64,000 nt of DNA from Aliamphritea ceti (GCF_024347215.1 NZ_AP025282.1:3658001-3722000); one strand, 5' to 3'; counted from the first letter of the stretch, positions 35,815-45,350 are shown. Numbers and translations are program-made. Notes: generated by a model not told the origin, from the sequence alone.

Positions 35815-36906
35815 TTATTCCCCCGTATACATCCGGCCCGGCGCCTGCAACATGCGGCCATCCAGACTGAATACAAAAAGTTTATGAGTAGGCAGATACA
35901 CCTTGATGGAGGTATCCGTTCGGTATTCATGTACCCCGGAAAGCTGGGCTACTAAATTGAAATGATCATTACGCACATGCATGAAAGTTTCCGAGCCACT
36001 GATTTCAGCAATCTCAACTTTCACCGCCACTTCCAGATCATCGTCCCCATGGGGAACCAAACCAATATGACTGGGGCGTACACCGAAGTAATAGTCACCG
36101 GGCTTTAAACCCCGAATATCTTGGTTAAGTGGAAAATGTACGGTGCTGTCGAAGGTCACTTCTGCATCAGAAACCTGACCACGAATCAGGTTTATCGGTG
36201 GTTCGCTGAATAATTCAGCCGCATCGATATTCACCGGATAGCGATACACATCTGAAGAAACACCGGTCTGAATCACCTTACCCTCATGCAGCAGCGTGGT
36301 TGTGCCGCCCAGCGCCAGTGCTTCATTCGGCTCGGTTGATGCGTATACAGCAATTGAATTACGGCTGATAAGCAACTCACGAATTTCCTGGCGCAGCTCT
36401 TCACGGAGTTTGTAATCGAGATTCACCAGTGGCTCATCGAACAGAATCAGGCTGGCATCTTTAACCAGTGCCCGGGCCATTGCTGTACGCTGCTGCTGAC
36501 CACCGGATAACTCCAGTGGGCGACGCTGCAGTAACCCTTCAATATGCAGCATCTCTGCGGTTTCATTCACCCGACGGCGAATGTCTGCTGCTGAAACTTT
36601 TTCCAGCCGCAGCGGCGAAGCGATATTCTCGTAAACAGTCCAGTTCGGATAATTAATAAACTGCTGATACACCATGGAGATGTTGCGCTTCTGTACCGGC
36701 ACGCCGGTTACATCCACACCATTCATAAGAATCTGACCGGAAGTGGGTTTATCTAAACCGGCCATCAGACGCATCAGTGACGTTTTTCCCGCCAGCGTAC
36801 GCCCGAGTAAGACATTAAAAGAGCCGGGCTCTAATGTCAGATTAGCGTCGTCAATATAGGTGTGGCCATCAACAACACGGGTAACATTTTGCAAACAAAG
36901 CGACAT
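35815..36906 (-). CDS. glpS: Glycerol ABC transporter ATP-binding protein (GlpS-like)
   Basis: 363 residues, MalK-like. Walker A is the unusual GRTLAGKTS, the signature LELSGGQQQRTAMARAL is intact, and Walker B is LILFDEPLVNLD. In place of the H-loop histidine (usually VTHD) it reads VYASTEPNEAL, so the switch histidine is missing. Together with the degenerate signature in GlpT, the two ATPases probably make one competent and one impaired ATP site. First gene of the operon; four bases separate its stop from the next start. Confidence 0.88.
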   Translation of the reverse strand: MSLCLQNVTRVVDGHTYIDDANLTLEPGSFNVLLGRTLAGKTSLMRLMAGLDKPTSGQILMNGVDVTGVPVQKRNISMVYQQFINYPNWTVYENIASPLRLEKVSAADIRRRVNETAEMLHIEGLLQRRPLELSGGQQQRTAMARALVKDASLILFDEPLVNLDYKLREELRQEIRELLISRNSIAVYASTEPNEALALGGTTTLLHEGKVIQTGVSSDVYRYPVNIDAAELFSEPPINLIRGQVSDAEVTFDSTVHFPLNQDIRGLKPGDYYFGVRPSHIGLVPHGDDDLEVAVKVEIAEISGSETFMHVRNDHFNLVAQLSGVHEYRTDTSIKVYLPTHKLFVFSLDGRMLQAPGRMYTGE

Positions 36907-36984
36907 AAACCGGCCTTTATTGTTATTAAAATATCTGCCACATGCAGCCCGTCTACTCAGGAGTGCATGGCGAATTCAGCCTTA

Positions 36985-36998
36985 GTTCGAATTCGAAC
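36985..36998. promoter_or_regulatory. GTTCGAATTCGAAC palindrome, candidate GlpR operator
   Basis: A perfect 14-base palindrome with the GTTCG-N4-CGAAC form of the known GlpR operator. It lies 79 bases before glpS, between the ABC operon and the divergent AcoR-like gene. The same form occurs before glpD in this window. Confidence 0.65.
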
Positions 36999-37127
36999 CT
37001 GAATACTGTCATTTTCTGCAATAAATCAGCAACAATAAAATCAAAATAAAACATAACTAATTGTTTTATATAATTAAAAACACAAAATTCACCATGTAGA
37101 ATATCGAACATTATCACTCAACACCGA

Positions 37128-37226
37128 AACACAGTGTTCAGTTCAGCATTGACCCTGAACAGTATTGAACATATATTCTGAACACTTTACCGACCACCTG
37201 AAGCACTTGTTTACTATTCGGTAAAG
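37128..37226. promoter_or_regulatory. Repeated CTGAACA sites and CTTTACCG inverted repeat before the AcoR-like gene
   Basis: The 100 bases contain TGTTCAG and two CTGAACA copies (about 37135-37183). An inverted pair CTTTACCG (37185-37192) and CGGTAAAG (37219-37226) follows. Their clustering just upstream of the regulator gene suggests an autoregulatory site; the binding protein is not identified. Confidence 0.35.
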
Positions 37227-37275
37227 ATCAGCTAAAACAGCTCATTCCCTTATCCATTCAGATAATACGTTTCGG

Positions 37276-39225
37276 ATGAAAGATAACGACCAGAAACCCG
37301 GCAACCTGGGCCACGACCTGCTCATTAAGAGCTCATGGCAGCGTTGCGACAGCTACGGCCTGGAACAGGACGCCACACCGGCGGACTTTGCCCTGGCTAA
37401 AGGCGAGATCAGTCATCTGAAGGATAAGCATCACTATCTGATTGATACCACCGGGCACGAAGTGCTGCCCTTCTACGAAAACATTCTGAATAACTCCAGC
37501 TGCCTGATCATTCTTGCCGACCGCGAAGGCCAGGTACTCAACTGCTGGGGTGACAACCGTTTTATCGATTCAAAAAAACGCCCTTACTTCCGTGACGGTA
37601 ACAGCTGGCTGGAACGCAGGAATGGTACTAATGCCATTGGCACCGCGCTGGAAACAGGCCAGGCAGTTCAGGTTCAGCGGGACGAACACTTTCTTAAATC
37701 CAACCGTTTCATGATTGGTTCTGCGGCACCTATCTATAACACCGAGCGCGAGTTAATGGGGGTGCTGGACGTTTCCAGCGATGCTTACCTGCCCCAGGCA
37801 CATACCCTGGGCATGGTAAAAATGATGTCACAGTCGGTAGAAAACCGGCTGATCTTCAGTAAGTTCGGCGACACCGAATTTCTGATGACCTTCAATACCC
37901 ATACCGATAACCTCGACAGCCAGTGGGTCGGGCTAATTGCCTTTAACGAAGAAGGCACCATTATCTCAGCGAACCGCCGGGCAGAAATGCTATTACGGTA
38001 TGAACTGGCGCTGCTCAGTGTTGAAGAAGTGTTTGGCATTCCACTCTTTGAGCTGAAGAATCAGCCTGAAGGTATACCTGTCGCTATTAGTGCTTTAGGC
38101 AAATATAAGATGTACGCCCACGTACGTAAGCCATCTCAGGCGCCTATCATTGCGCCGGACTTTCGTGAGCGTCAGCAACAACATCAACCACCCGAGCAGG
38201 CATCTCCATGGCAAAGCATTAACTATGGTGATGCCAGAGTCGAACGTTGCATAAAAATGGCCAGCACCATTATGGAACGGGATATTCCTCTGCTTATTCA
38301 GGGCGAGACAGCTTCCGGAAAAGAATCGTTTTGCCGTGCCCTTCACCGTGCCAGCCAGCGACGCAATCAGCCCTTCATTGTTATTAACTGCGCCTCGCTT
38401 TCCGGCAGTACCATTGAAGAAGAGTTGTTTGGCCATATAGATGAATACACAGAAGAGGCTGTTCCCGGCCTGATTCAGCAAGCAGATAATGGCACCCTGC
38501 TGCTTAAAGAAATTGGTGATATGCCACTGGATATGCAAGCCCGCTTCCTGCGTATTCTTGAAGAAGGCAGCATTAACCACAGCGGCAGTAAAACCCGGCA
38601 CCCAATTGATTTTAAACTGCTGGCCTCAAGCCACAGTAACCTTAAAGACCTGGTCGATACAGGCCTGTTCCGGCAGGACCTGTATTACCGCATCAGCGGC
38701 CTGAAGCTGGACTATCCACCATTGAGTCAGCGCACCGACAAAGTACAAATTATCCAGCAGATACATACCGATTTGCGGGAAGACCACCAGCCAAGATTCC
38801 TCTCCGAAGAGGTGATTCAGTTGCTCGACAAACATCCCTGGCCGGGAAACTTTCGTCAGTTGGGTAACGTGATTCAGATTGCTCTGCTAATGGCAGATGC
38901 CACCGAAATTAAACCCTGGCACTTACCGGACGACTTCTTTGAAGATCTGAAGAGCAGCGAGCCGATGTCCCCTGCCACCGCTACTGATGCAGCCGTAGCA
39001 ACCGACACAGTGCTGACAGCAGCTGAGCTTATTTCAACCTCAGCTTCAGCTTCAGCATCGGCATCGGCATCAGCTCACCAGACAGCAGCAGCCATCGACC
39101 CGCTGGATGAAACCCTGAAGCAATATAACCTGCATCAGGGCAACATTTCCCGCACCGCTAAAGCCCTGAATATCAGCCGTAATACCCTGTATAAGCGGTT
39201 AAGAGAATTAGGTATCAAACAGTAA
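37276..39225 (+). CDS. AcoR-like Fis-family regulator with degenerate AAA+ core
   Basis: 649 residues: a GAF-like region (about 70-195), a PAS-like segment (210-280), an AAA+ domain (315-540), a low-complexity Ala/Ser linker and a Fis-type helix-turn-helix (610-649). The layout is that of AcoR-type sigma-54 activators. However, the GAFTGA loop is missing (ELFGHIDEYTEEAVPGLI instead), and Walker B reads LLLKEIGDM, with Lys replacing the Asp of LFLDE. Walker A (GETASGKE) remains. It is therefore unlikely to activate sigma-54 in the usual way. Being divergent from the glycerol ABC operon, it may regulate it; the effector is unknown. Confidence 0.85.
   Translation: MKDNDQKPGNLGHDLLIKSSWQRCDSYGLEQDATPADFALAKGEISHLKDKHHYLIDTTGHEVLPFYENILNNSSCLIILADREGQVLNCWGDNRFIDSKKRPYFRDGNSWLERRNGTNAIGTALETGQAVQVQRDEHFLKSNRFMIGSAAPIYNTERELMGVLDVSSDAYLPQAHTLGMVKMMSQSVENRLIFSKFGDTEFLMTFNTHTDNLDSQWVGLIAFNEEGTIISANRRAEMLLRYELALLSVEEVFGIPLFELKNQPEGIPVAISALGKYKMYAHVRKPSQAPIIAPDFRERQQQHQPPEQASPWQSINYGDARVERCIKMASTIMERDIPLLIQGETASGKESFCRALHRASQRRNQPFIVINCASLSGSTIEEELFGHIDEYTEEAVPGLIQQADNGTLLLKEIGDMPLDMQARFLRILEEGSINHSGSKTRHPIDFKLLASSHSNLKDLVDTGLFRQDLYYRISGLKLDYPPLSQRTDKVQIIQQIHTDLREDHQPRFLSEEVIQLLDKHPWPGNFRQLGNVIQIALLMADATEIKPWHLPDDFFEDLKSSEPMSPATATDAAVATDTVLTAAELISTSASASASASASAHQTAAAIDPLDETLKQYNLHQGNISRTAKALNISRNTLYKRLRELGIKQ
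39040..39074. repeat. Short TCAGCT/TCGGCA repeat coding an Ala-Ser linker
   Basis: A run of six-base units (TCAGCT, TCAGCA, TCGGCA) encodes alternating Ser-Ala between the AAA+ domain and the DNA-binding domain. It is likely to vary in length between strains. Confidence 0.7.
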
Positions 39226-39228
39226 TCA

Positions 39229-40044
39229 TCAGATTACAAACAGGTACATCAACACACCTCCCAACGCTAAGCGATATAACACAAAGGGCCAGAGTCCCAT
39301 TTTTTCGATCAGCTTTAAAAAACAGCGAATACAGAGATAAGCACTGATAAACGCAGCGCCAGCACCCAGCCCAAGCATGCCCCATTCAACAGTCGATTCA
39401 GACAGACTCAGGTTCACAACCTGCAACATACCGGCTGCGGCAATAACCGGTATCGACAATAAAAACGAATACCGTGCTGCTGCCTCACGGGTAAGGCCCA
39501 GCATCAGCCCGGCGGTAAGTGTTATGCCCGAGCGGGAAGTACCCGGCACCAGCGCCATCGCTTGTGCCAACCCGATTAACAAAGCTTCCCGAAAACCAAC
39601 ATCTTCCAGCTCGCGTATCTGACGGCAGCGTAAATCGGCCCAGCCCAGTAATACCGCAAACCCCAAAGTAGTCATGGCAATTACCTCCGGGCGGCGCAGG
39701 TAGAGTGCAATTAAGTCCCCGGCAAAAAAGCCCAGCAAACCTGCCGGAACACTGGCCACCAGCAACGACCAGGCCATACGGGCAGCTGGCCTGTCATCAG
39801 AAGGTAAACACTGCCCCGGCACCCAGCTGGAAAGCCATGCAGAAGTCAGCCTCAGTAAATCCTCGCGGAAATACCAAACCACTGCCGACAGCGTGCCCAT
39901 GTGCAACGCCACATCAAATGCTAGCCCCTGATCCGGCCAGCCAAATAAATATGCCGGCAGGATCAGATGTGCGGAACTTGAAATCGGCAGAAACTCAGTA
40001 ATGCCCTGTAACAACGCCAGTGTAATGGCGATCAGCCCATCCAT
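39229..40044 (-). CDS. uppP: Undecaprenyl-diphosphatase UppP/BacA
   Basis: 271 residues, eight or so membrane helices. The active-site motifs are present: ALLQGITEFLPISSSAHL near the N-terminus and MALVPGTSRSGITLTAGL near residue 165. It dephosphorylates undecaprenyl diphosphate, recycling the lipid carrier of peptidoglycan synthesis, and confers low-level bacitracin resistance. It is convergent with the AcoR-like gene with a gap of three bases. Confidence 0.95.
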   Translation of the reverse strand: MDGLIAITLALLQGITEFLPISSSAHLILPAYLFGWPDQGLAFDVALHMGTLSAVVWYFREDLLRLTSAWLSSWVPGQCLPSDDRPAARMAWSLLVASVPAGLLGFFAGDLIALYLRRPEVIAMTTLGFAVLLGWADLRCRQIRELEDVGFREALLIGLAQAMALVPGTSRSGITLTAGLMLGLTREAAARYSFLLSIPVIAAAGMLQVVNLSLSESTVEWGMLGLGAGAAFISAYLCIRCFLKLIEKMGLWPFVLYRLALGGVLMYLFVI

Positions 40045-40129
40045 TTTTTATCGTTTACCTGTGAATTGCCTAGATTTTAATGGCTGATATAACGGCTGTT
40101 ATAACTGCATGTCCTGAGCTACACATGGC

Positions 40130-40651
40130 TTACTGCATACCCAGAAAACCATCACGAACAAATAACGGATGGTCATTCATATAAGCGACCCGCTCTGCTG
40201 CATGGCACGCCATACAGGCATTCTTCGCCTGCTGAAAACCCGCCTTAACAATTGCCGGATCTTCAGTTGCCAACGCATCGTTCACTTTTGCCCAGGTGCT
40301 GTTAAGCAAAATTGCTTCAGCATTTGCCCGTCGTCCGGGACGCTTCATCAGGCCGTTTTCCAGGGTGATTTTTATCTTTTTCCAGTGATACTGCGCCAGT
40401 TCATAATTCTCATCGATCAGCGCCTGTTCCATCCGGTCATAACGCTCACCCACCTCCCACATTGGCTGATCAAAACCGCGCAGGTACTTTTCCAACCGCT
40501 TATCTTTCGTCAGCTGATCCGGTGCTCCGGAAACCCAGTCTTTTGCCCCCTGAAAACCCTCTTCGGCATTTACGCTGGCTGCCGGCACACTTACAAAAAC
40601 CGCCAGAACAACTGCGCTGGCGAAGCTATTTTTTAATTGTTTTATCAACAT
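40130..40651 (-). CDS. Cytochrome c'-like monoheme protein
   Basis: 173 residues from ATG 40651 (GAGG nine bases upstream). A signal peptide ends near SVNA-EEGF. A helical body precedes a single haem-binding site NACMACHAAERV near the C-terminus, the position typical of cytochrome c' and c-556 proteins. The rest shows weak similarity only. Periplasmic; likely electron transfer or gas binding, not specified. It is divergent from feoAB. Confidence 0.7.
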   Translation of the reverse strand: MLIKQLKNSFASAVVLAVFVSVPAASVNAEEGFQGAKDWVSGAPDQLTKDKRLEKYLRGFDQPMWEVGERYDRMEQALIDENYELAQYHWKKIKITLENGLMKRPGRRANAEAILLNSTWAKVNDALATEDPAIVKAGFQQAKNACMACHAAERVAYMNDHPLFVRDGFLGMQ

Positions 40652-40920
40652 AGAACTGTCCTCTTGCATAAGTTCACCGCCAACCCTAAGTCCGGCCTTG
40701 TCAAAAAAACGTAGAAGCTTCGGCGCCAGTCACTGCTCAATCGTGCAAAGCACGCATAGCTGATTCAGCTTTGAGATATTTCACATTTTTTTAACCGAAT
40801 AATTGCAAGAATTGATAAATGCTAAACATTCTCAGATGCATTTAATTTATCTTGATGCGAAATAGCTCTGTGACAAACAGATTTTTACTTGTTTATGCTT
40901 CCGATAAAGCAGGACCGAAT

Positions 40921-41145
40921 ATGACTCTGGATCAACTCCCCCAAAACACCCCGGCGCAGATCACCGGCTTCACCGGCGACCAGCAAAGTTTCTATCCCCT
41001 GTTAGTGATGGGTGTCAGCCCTGGCGCAACCGTCACGCACCTGAACACAGCCCCACTGGGCGATCCAATACAGGTTCGGGTAATTAATACTTACCTGAGC
41101 ATTCGTAAGCAGGATGCCTGCCAAATTCAGGTGGATCTGTTATGA
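40921..41145 (+). CDS. feoA: Ferrous iron transport protein A
   Basis: 74 residues, a small SH3-like protein with TPAQITGF and LLVMGVSPGATV as in FeoA. It probably regulates the FeoB channel. The ATG at 40921 has AGGA seven bases upstream; longer frames starting at 40852 lack homology. Its stop codon overlaps the feoB start (ATGA). Possible GATAAA-rich Fur-like sequence lies at 40805-40830 but is weak. Confidence 0.9.
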   Translation: MTLDQLPQNTPAQITGFTGDQQSFYPLLVMGVSPGATVTHLNTAPLGDPIQVRVINTYLSIRKQDACQIQVDLL

Positions 41146-43319
41146 CTACCACTATCGCGCTGGTCGGAAATCCTAACGCCGGTAAGTCCACCCTTTTCAA
41201 CTGCCTCACAGGCGCACGTCAGACTGTTGGCAACTGGGCAGGCGTCACCGTTGAACGTAAATCTGGCAGCTTGCAGCTTGGTCAGGAAGCAGCAGAGCTA
41301 ATTGACCTGCCCGGACTCTATGCCATACATAAAGAGGCCGATTATTCACCGGGAATAGATGAAGCTATCAGTGTTGATTACCTGCGCAGCCAACAAGCCG
41401 ATTTACTGATCAATGTTGTCGATGCTTCTAACCTGCAACGCAACTTATTGCTCACCCGCCAGCTGCTGAATACTGGTACACCTATGGTGGTTGCCCTGAA
41501 TATGCTGGATGTCGCCAGCCAACAGGGTATAAACATTGATATATCCCGCCTGGAAGCACGTTTAGGCGTACCGGTTATTCCACTGGTTGCCAGCAAAGCT
41601 CAGGGCATTCCTGCGCTACTTTCCACACTGGCCGAAAAGCTACACCAAAACTCGTCAGACGCTGCAACCTCATCAGCCACAGTAATGAGCCCGGCACCCG
41701 CTTCAACAACCGCCACCTATTACGACGCCAGTATCAGTGAAGATTTTACCTGGGCCAGAGAACAGGTTCAGGCAAGTTCAACCCTGCTCCACAGCCGGCC
41801 ATCAGTCACCGAAAGGCTGGACCGGCTGGCACTGAATCGCTGGCTGGGAATACCGATTTTTCTGCTGGTGATGTATTTGCTGTTTGTGTTTGCGATTAAT
41901 CTCGGCGCTGTCTTTATCGATTTTTTCGACATTTTGCTGGGTGATATTCTCGTCACAGGCTTGGGAGAATTACTCACTTACTGGCAGTTACCCGCCTGGC
42001 TGGTAACTCTTCTCGCCGATGGCATAGGCGGTGGCATTCAGTTGATCGGTACATTCATTCCGGTCATTGGCTTCTTATACTTGTGCCTGAGTATTCTGGA
42101 AGACTCTGGTTACATGGCAAGGGCTGCTTTCGTGGTAGACCGCCTGATGGCAGGCATTGGCTTACCCGGCAGTGCTTTTGTACCACTGATCGTTGGCTTC
42201 GGCTGTAATGTACCTTCAGTAATGGCATCCCGCAGCCTCAGCCGGGAACAGGACCGCCTGCTCACTGTTGCTATGGCACCCTTTATGTCATGCGGGGCCC
42301 GGCTCACGGTGTACGCTCTGTTCAGTGCAGCTTTCTTTGCTGAGCTGGCCAGCCTGATGGTCTTCCTGCTTTATCTGCTTGGCATAGTCGTGGCGGTTTT
42401 CACCGGCTGGCTGTTCAGACGCACCATTTTTCCCGGCAGTAACGCAGCTACATATACTGAAATGCCCCATTACCATCTGCCGGTTATGCGCAATATCATT
42501 GCCACTACCTGGCATCGCCTCAGCGGCTTCATTAAACGCGCCGGCAGCACCATTGTACTGATGGTTGCTCTGCTCACAGTCATTAACTCCATTGGCACTG
42601 ACGGCAGTTTCGGCAATCAGGGCAGTAAAGACTCGTTACTCAGCTACAGCAGCAAAGTTCTGACACCACTGCTTAGCCCAATTGGCATACAGGAAGAAAA
42701 CTGGCCGGCAACTGTCGGTATATTTACCGGCATCTTCGCCAAGGAAGCCGTTGTCGGCAGCCTGGATGTGCTGTATCAAAACGCTCTCAATCCGGCAGCA
42801 GACAACAACGCTGTCGAGCCTGATGCATTCAGCTTTATCGAAACGGTAAGTGCTGCACTGCTCTCCATTCGGGATAATGCTTACGGCTTGCTTGGTGGGC
42901 TGGGGGATCCGCTGGGGCTGGCAGCTATCAGCGACAGCGCCGATGATCAGGGCGTCAGTAACCAAAGCCTCAGTACCATGCGGCAACTGTTCCCGAGCAA
43001 CTATGCTGCATTTTGTTATCTGGTGTTAATACTGCTCTACACTCCCTGCGTCGCCGTAATCGGCGCGATGAAACGAGAATCAGGGCGATTCTGGGCAGGA
43101 GTGGTCGTAGCATGGTCCAGCTTTCTGGGTTACTGGCTGGCCAGTGTGATGTATCAGTTAAGCAACATCAGTAATAACCCTGGCTTTGCCCTACCCTGGT
43201 TATTTGCAGCAGCAGTCGCGATGTGGCTAGCCACTCTTATGTTAAAAAGAATTGGGCTAAAAAAGGCGAGAGAATCATCAGCCGGACTACCGCCAAATAT
43301 CATCGCCCGTCAGAGCTGA
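41142..43319 (+). CDS. feoB: Ferrous iron transporter FeoB
   Basis: 725 residues. The N-terminal G domain has G1 GNPNAGKST, G3 DLPGLY and G4-like NMLD. The C-terminal membrane domain contains the Gate motifs, for example GFGCNVPSVMASR and MAPFMSCGARLTVY, with the conserved cysteines. It imports Fe(II) across the inner membrane with GTP hydrolysis. No feoC is seen downstream. The operon ends in a GC-rich hairpin. Confidence 0.95.
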   Translation: MTTTIALVGNPNAGKSTLFNCLTGARQTVGNWAGVTVERKSGSLQLGQEAAELIDLPGLYAIHKEADYSPGIDEAISVDYLRSQQADLLINVVDASNLQRNLLLTRQLLNTGTPMVVALNMLDVASQQGINIDISRLEARLGVPVIPLVASKAQGIPALLSTLAEKLHQNSSDAATSSATVMSPAPASTTATYYDASISEDFTWAREQVQASSTLLHSRPSVTERLDRLALNRWLGIPIFLLVMYLLFVFAINLGAVFIDFFDILLGDILVTGLGELLTYWQLPAWLVTLLADGIGGGIQLIGTFIPVIGFLYLCLSILEDSGYMARAAFVVDRLMAGIGLPGSAFVPLIVGFGCNVPSVMASRSLSREQDRLLTVAMAPFMSCGARLTVYALFSAAFFAELASLMVFLLYLLGIVVAVFTGWLFRRTIFPGSNAATYTEMPHYHLPVMRNIIATTWHRLSGFIKRAGSTIVLMVALLTVINSIGTDGSFGNQGSKDSLLSYSSKVLTPLLSPIGIQEENWPATVGIFTGIFAKEAVVGSLDVLYQNALNPAADNNAVEPDAFSFIETVSAALLSIRDNAYGLLGGLGDPLGLAAISDSADDQGVSNQSLSTMRQLFPSNYAAFCYLVLILLYTPCVAVIGAMKRESGRFWAGVVVAWSSFLGYWLASVMYQLSNISNNPGFALPWLFAAAVAMWLATLMLKRIGLKKARESSAGLPPNIIARQS

Positions 43320-43324
43320 CGGGC
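43305..43324 (+). terminator. Hairpin at the feoB stop
   Basis: GCCCGTCA-GAGC-TGACGGGC, an 8-bp perfect stem with a 4-base loop covering the feoB stop codon. It has only a weak T-run after it, so termination efficiency is uncertain. Confidence 0.5.
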
Positions 43325-43413
43325 TACTTTAACGATTGTAATCTCAAATGGGCTAACGCTTATAGTTAGCCCTCGCTAACGACCAAACCCTTATCTATCA
43401 ACTCGCCAGCCAG

Positions 43414-43974
43414 TTAAAGAGTTTGATACAGCGTAATTCGGGCCGGCTCTATCGGCCCCTTAACGATCAGCTCTTCGGTATGCAATGCGCACTTATTCAG
43501 ATAAATACGTAGCTTAGTTTCCCAATACTCTTCATCAAAACCAATCACACCATTGGCATTCTTTTTCTCTTCAATGTAACTGAGAATCTTCGAGTTTGGA
43601 TTAATCGCACAGCCGGGAATCTTAGTATCGAGGTCTTCCTCAACATCTATATATTCAAGACCTTTTGCACGAATACTGTACACATAGACTTTTTCAGGAG
43701 TAGTCGGATAAACACTGCCCATACTACTGTTTAATGGCCCGACCGGACGCTTGCCCGCAGCATCTATACCACTGGCGCCCATATTCAACGCAGACTCAAG
43801 AAAGAAGCGGGAAATACCCCGCAAAGTACGTGCGCAAAAAACAGTACTGGTTCCGTAAACCGTATTCATCCACTCGTTATTCGTACCCGCAAAACCATCC
43901 TGAAGAATGGTTGCCGGCGGCCGGAAGTCCATACGGTAAATAACTTTCTCTGTTACTTTTTTACGCTTCGGCAT
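43414..43974 (-). CDS. Putative ADP-ribosyltransferase-fold protein (pertussis/LT-toxin-like motifs)
   Basis: 186 residues, no signal peptide. The N-terminus VIYRMDFRPPATILQDGF (11-28) matches the YR-x-D-x-RPP-x-x-I-x-x-GF start of pertussis/heat-labile-type ADP-ribosyltransferase domains. Next come TSTVF (42-46), at the position of the S-T-S strand, and KVYVYSIRAKGLEYIDV (95-111), like the YYIYVI strand. Catalytic glutamate candidates are Glu135/136 in SYIEEKKNANGVIG. I infer a mono-ADP-ribosyltransferase fold, but activity and target are unknown. AAGG precedes the ATG. It is a single gene without a visible partner. Confidence 0.5.
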   Translation of the reverse strand: MPKRKKVTEKVIYRMDFRPPATILQDGFAGTNNEWMNTVYGTSTVFCARTLRGISRFFLESALNMGASGIDAAGKRPVGPLNSSMGSVYPTTPEKVYVYSIRAKGLEYIDVEEDLDTKIPGCAINPNSKILSYIEEKKNANGVIGFDEEYWETKLRIYLNKCALHTEELIVKGPIEPARITLYQTL

Positions 43975-44037
43975 AACACCTTCTTTTTACTGGATTTTTT
44001 AAATACAGTAATACAGACACAAGCCCAAAGTAAGAGT

Positions 44038-45348
44038 TCAATCCTCAACAGGAAAGCCAATAACGGCGGTACATCCGGAACTGCCGTATGTACTGTTATC
44101 GGTTAATTCAAAGCTCCAGCCATAGCGGTGACAAATATCCCTCACAAGCAGCAAACCTAAACCAAAGCCCTCGCTGGCAGCCGATTTACCATACAAGCCG
44201 GGGCCGGTATCACACACCTGAATCCCCTTACTGTCTACCACCACATTAACAACACCCTGCTCCACACAGGCAAACGCATTCTTCACCACATTACCCAGCA
44301 ATATATGAAAAGCGGCCTCAGGCATGCGGATTACGGGTTTACCTTCAACCTGCACCCACCACTTTACCGGCTTGTTATTCAGTAAATGCTGATGGTTAGA
44401 GACAATGTTCTGCAGCTCAGCTTCAGACAATGTTCGCGGCGTGAGCTCTGCCCCTTCAACAGCTTTCGTCAGGCTCAGCAGGGTCTCAATGAATTCACTG
44501 ATCTCACCGGTCGCTTTCTCCAGCCTTATCCGTTGCTTGTTAATAAACGCTTCATCCTTAGACTCGCCCAACAGGGTGATTGCCCCTTTCATGACCATCA
44601 GTGGAGTACGCAGTTCATGGCTGGTATAGCGGTTAAATGCCCTTTCACGCTCGAGTAAATCCCGGATACGCGTCTGGTAATCATTAAAGGTCTCTACCAT
44701 TTTCAGCAACTCACGGGTTGCGGTTCCCGGTGGCACTTCCACCGGCTCAAGGTCATCCGGGGACCTTTCCGAAAGTGTGTTGGCAAAGCGTGAAATAGGT
44801 CGGGTAAGCCGGTCGGCAATCTTCATAACCACGAACAGGCTAATAATCAGTAACAGTAGTGATACTGCTAATTGCTTGGCATGCGCCCCAAGCAACTGCC
44901 CTTCACTGAATTCATATAACGTATTGTCGATAACCAGGAGTGCCTGATAACTTTCACCGCCGGCTGGCAGTTCAATCAGCTTCAGAAAATATGCCCGCTC
45001 TCCTAAGGCCGGTGAGAACTTTAACTCCCGCTGTTCATTCAGCGTCATTTCAGTAGGGTCAGGAAACCCCTCAGGCAAAACCTGCCAGTTCAGATAAATA
45101 ACCGGCGGCGTATTCACATCTGAAAGCTCTTCTGTAGGCAGTTCAATCTTATCCAGCCCGGTTAAATCTTTATCCGCAAACTCTCGTAACGCAAAAGCTT
45201 CATTCGCCATTAACCGGTTATTACCATAGAGGTGCTCGATATCTTCTGTGGTGAACTCAAAGACCGACGCATGGATCGTCACCAGCGCAATGGCCACAAT
45301 AGAGAAATAGAAAAATGTTAAACGCTTAGCGGAAGGGACTGATTTCAC
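44038..45348 (-). CDS. Sensor histidine kinase (OmpR-system partner)
   Basis: 436 residues. Membrane segments at about 10-28 and 160-178 enclose a periplasmic sensor region, followed by a HAMP-like linker, the H-box RYTSHELRTPLMVMKG and an ATPase domain with NVVKNAFACV, DTGPGL and GFGLGLLLV. It pairs with the response regulator directly upstream (two bases between stop and start). The signal is unknown. Confidence 0.88.
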   Translation of the reverse strand: MKSVPSAKRLTFFYFSIVAIALVTIHASVFEFTTEDIEHLYGNNRLMANEAFALREFADKDLTGLDKIELPTEELSDVNTPPVIYLNWQVLPEGFPDPTEMTLNEQRELKFSPALGERAYFLKLIELPAGGESYQALLVIDNTLYEFSEGQLLGAHAKQLAVSLLLLIISLFVVMKIADRLTRPISRFANTLSERSPDDLEPVEVPPGTATRELLKMVETFNDYQTRIRDLLERERAFNRYTSHELRTPLMVMKGAITLLGESKDEAFINKQRIRLEKATGEISEFIETLLSLTKAVEGAELTPRTLSEAELQNIVSNHQHLLNNKPVKWWVQVEGKPVIRMPEAAFHILLGNVVKNAFACVEQGVVNVVVDSKGIQVCDTGPGLYGKSAASEGFGLGLLLVRDICHRYGWSFELTDNSTYGSSGCTAVIGFPVED

Positions 45349-45350
45349 AA

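Noticed and set aside
36907..36960. Sigma-54 promoter for the glycerol ABC operon
   Set aside because: TGGCAG is present on the minus strand, but no GC-containing -12 box occurs at the right distance.
40805..40830. Fur box before feoA
   Set aside because: GATAAATGCTAAACATTCTC has only partial symmetry and too few matches to the consensus, although iron regulation of feoAB is likely on general grounds.
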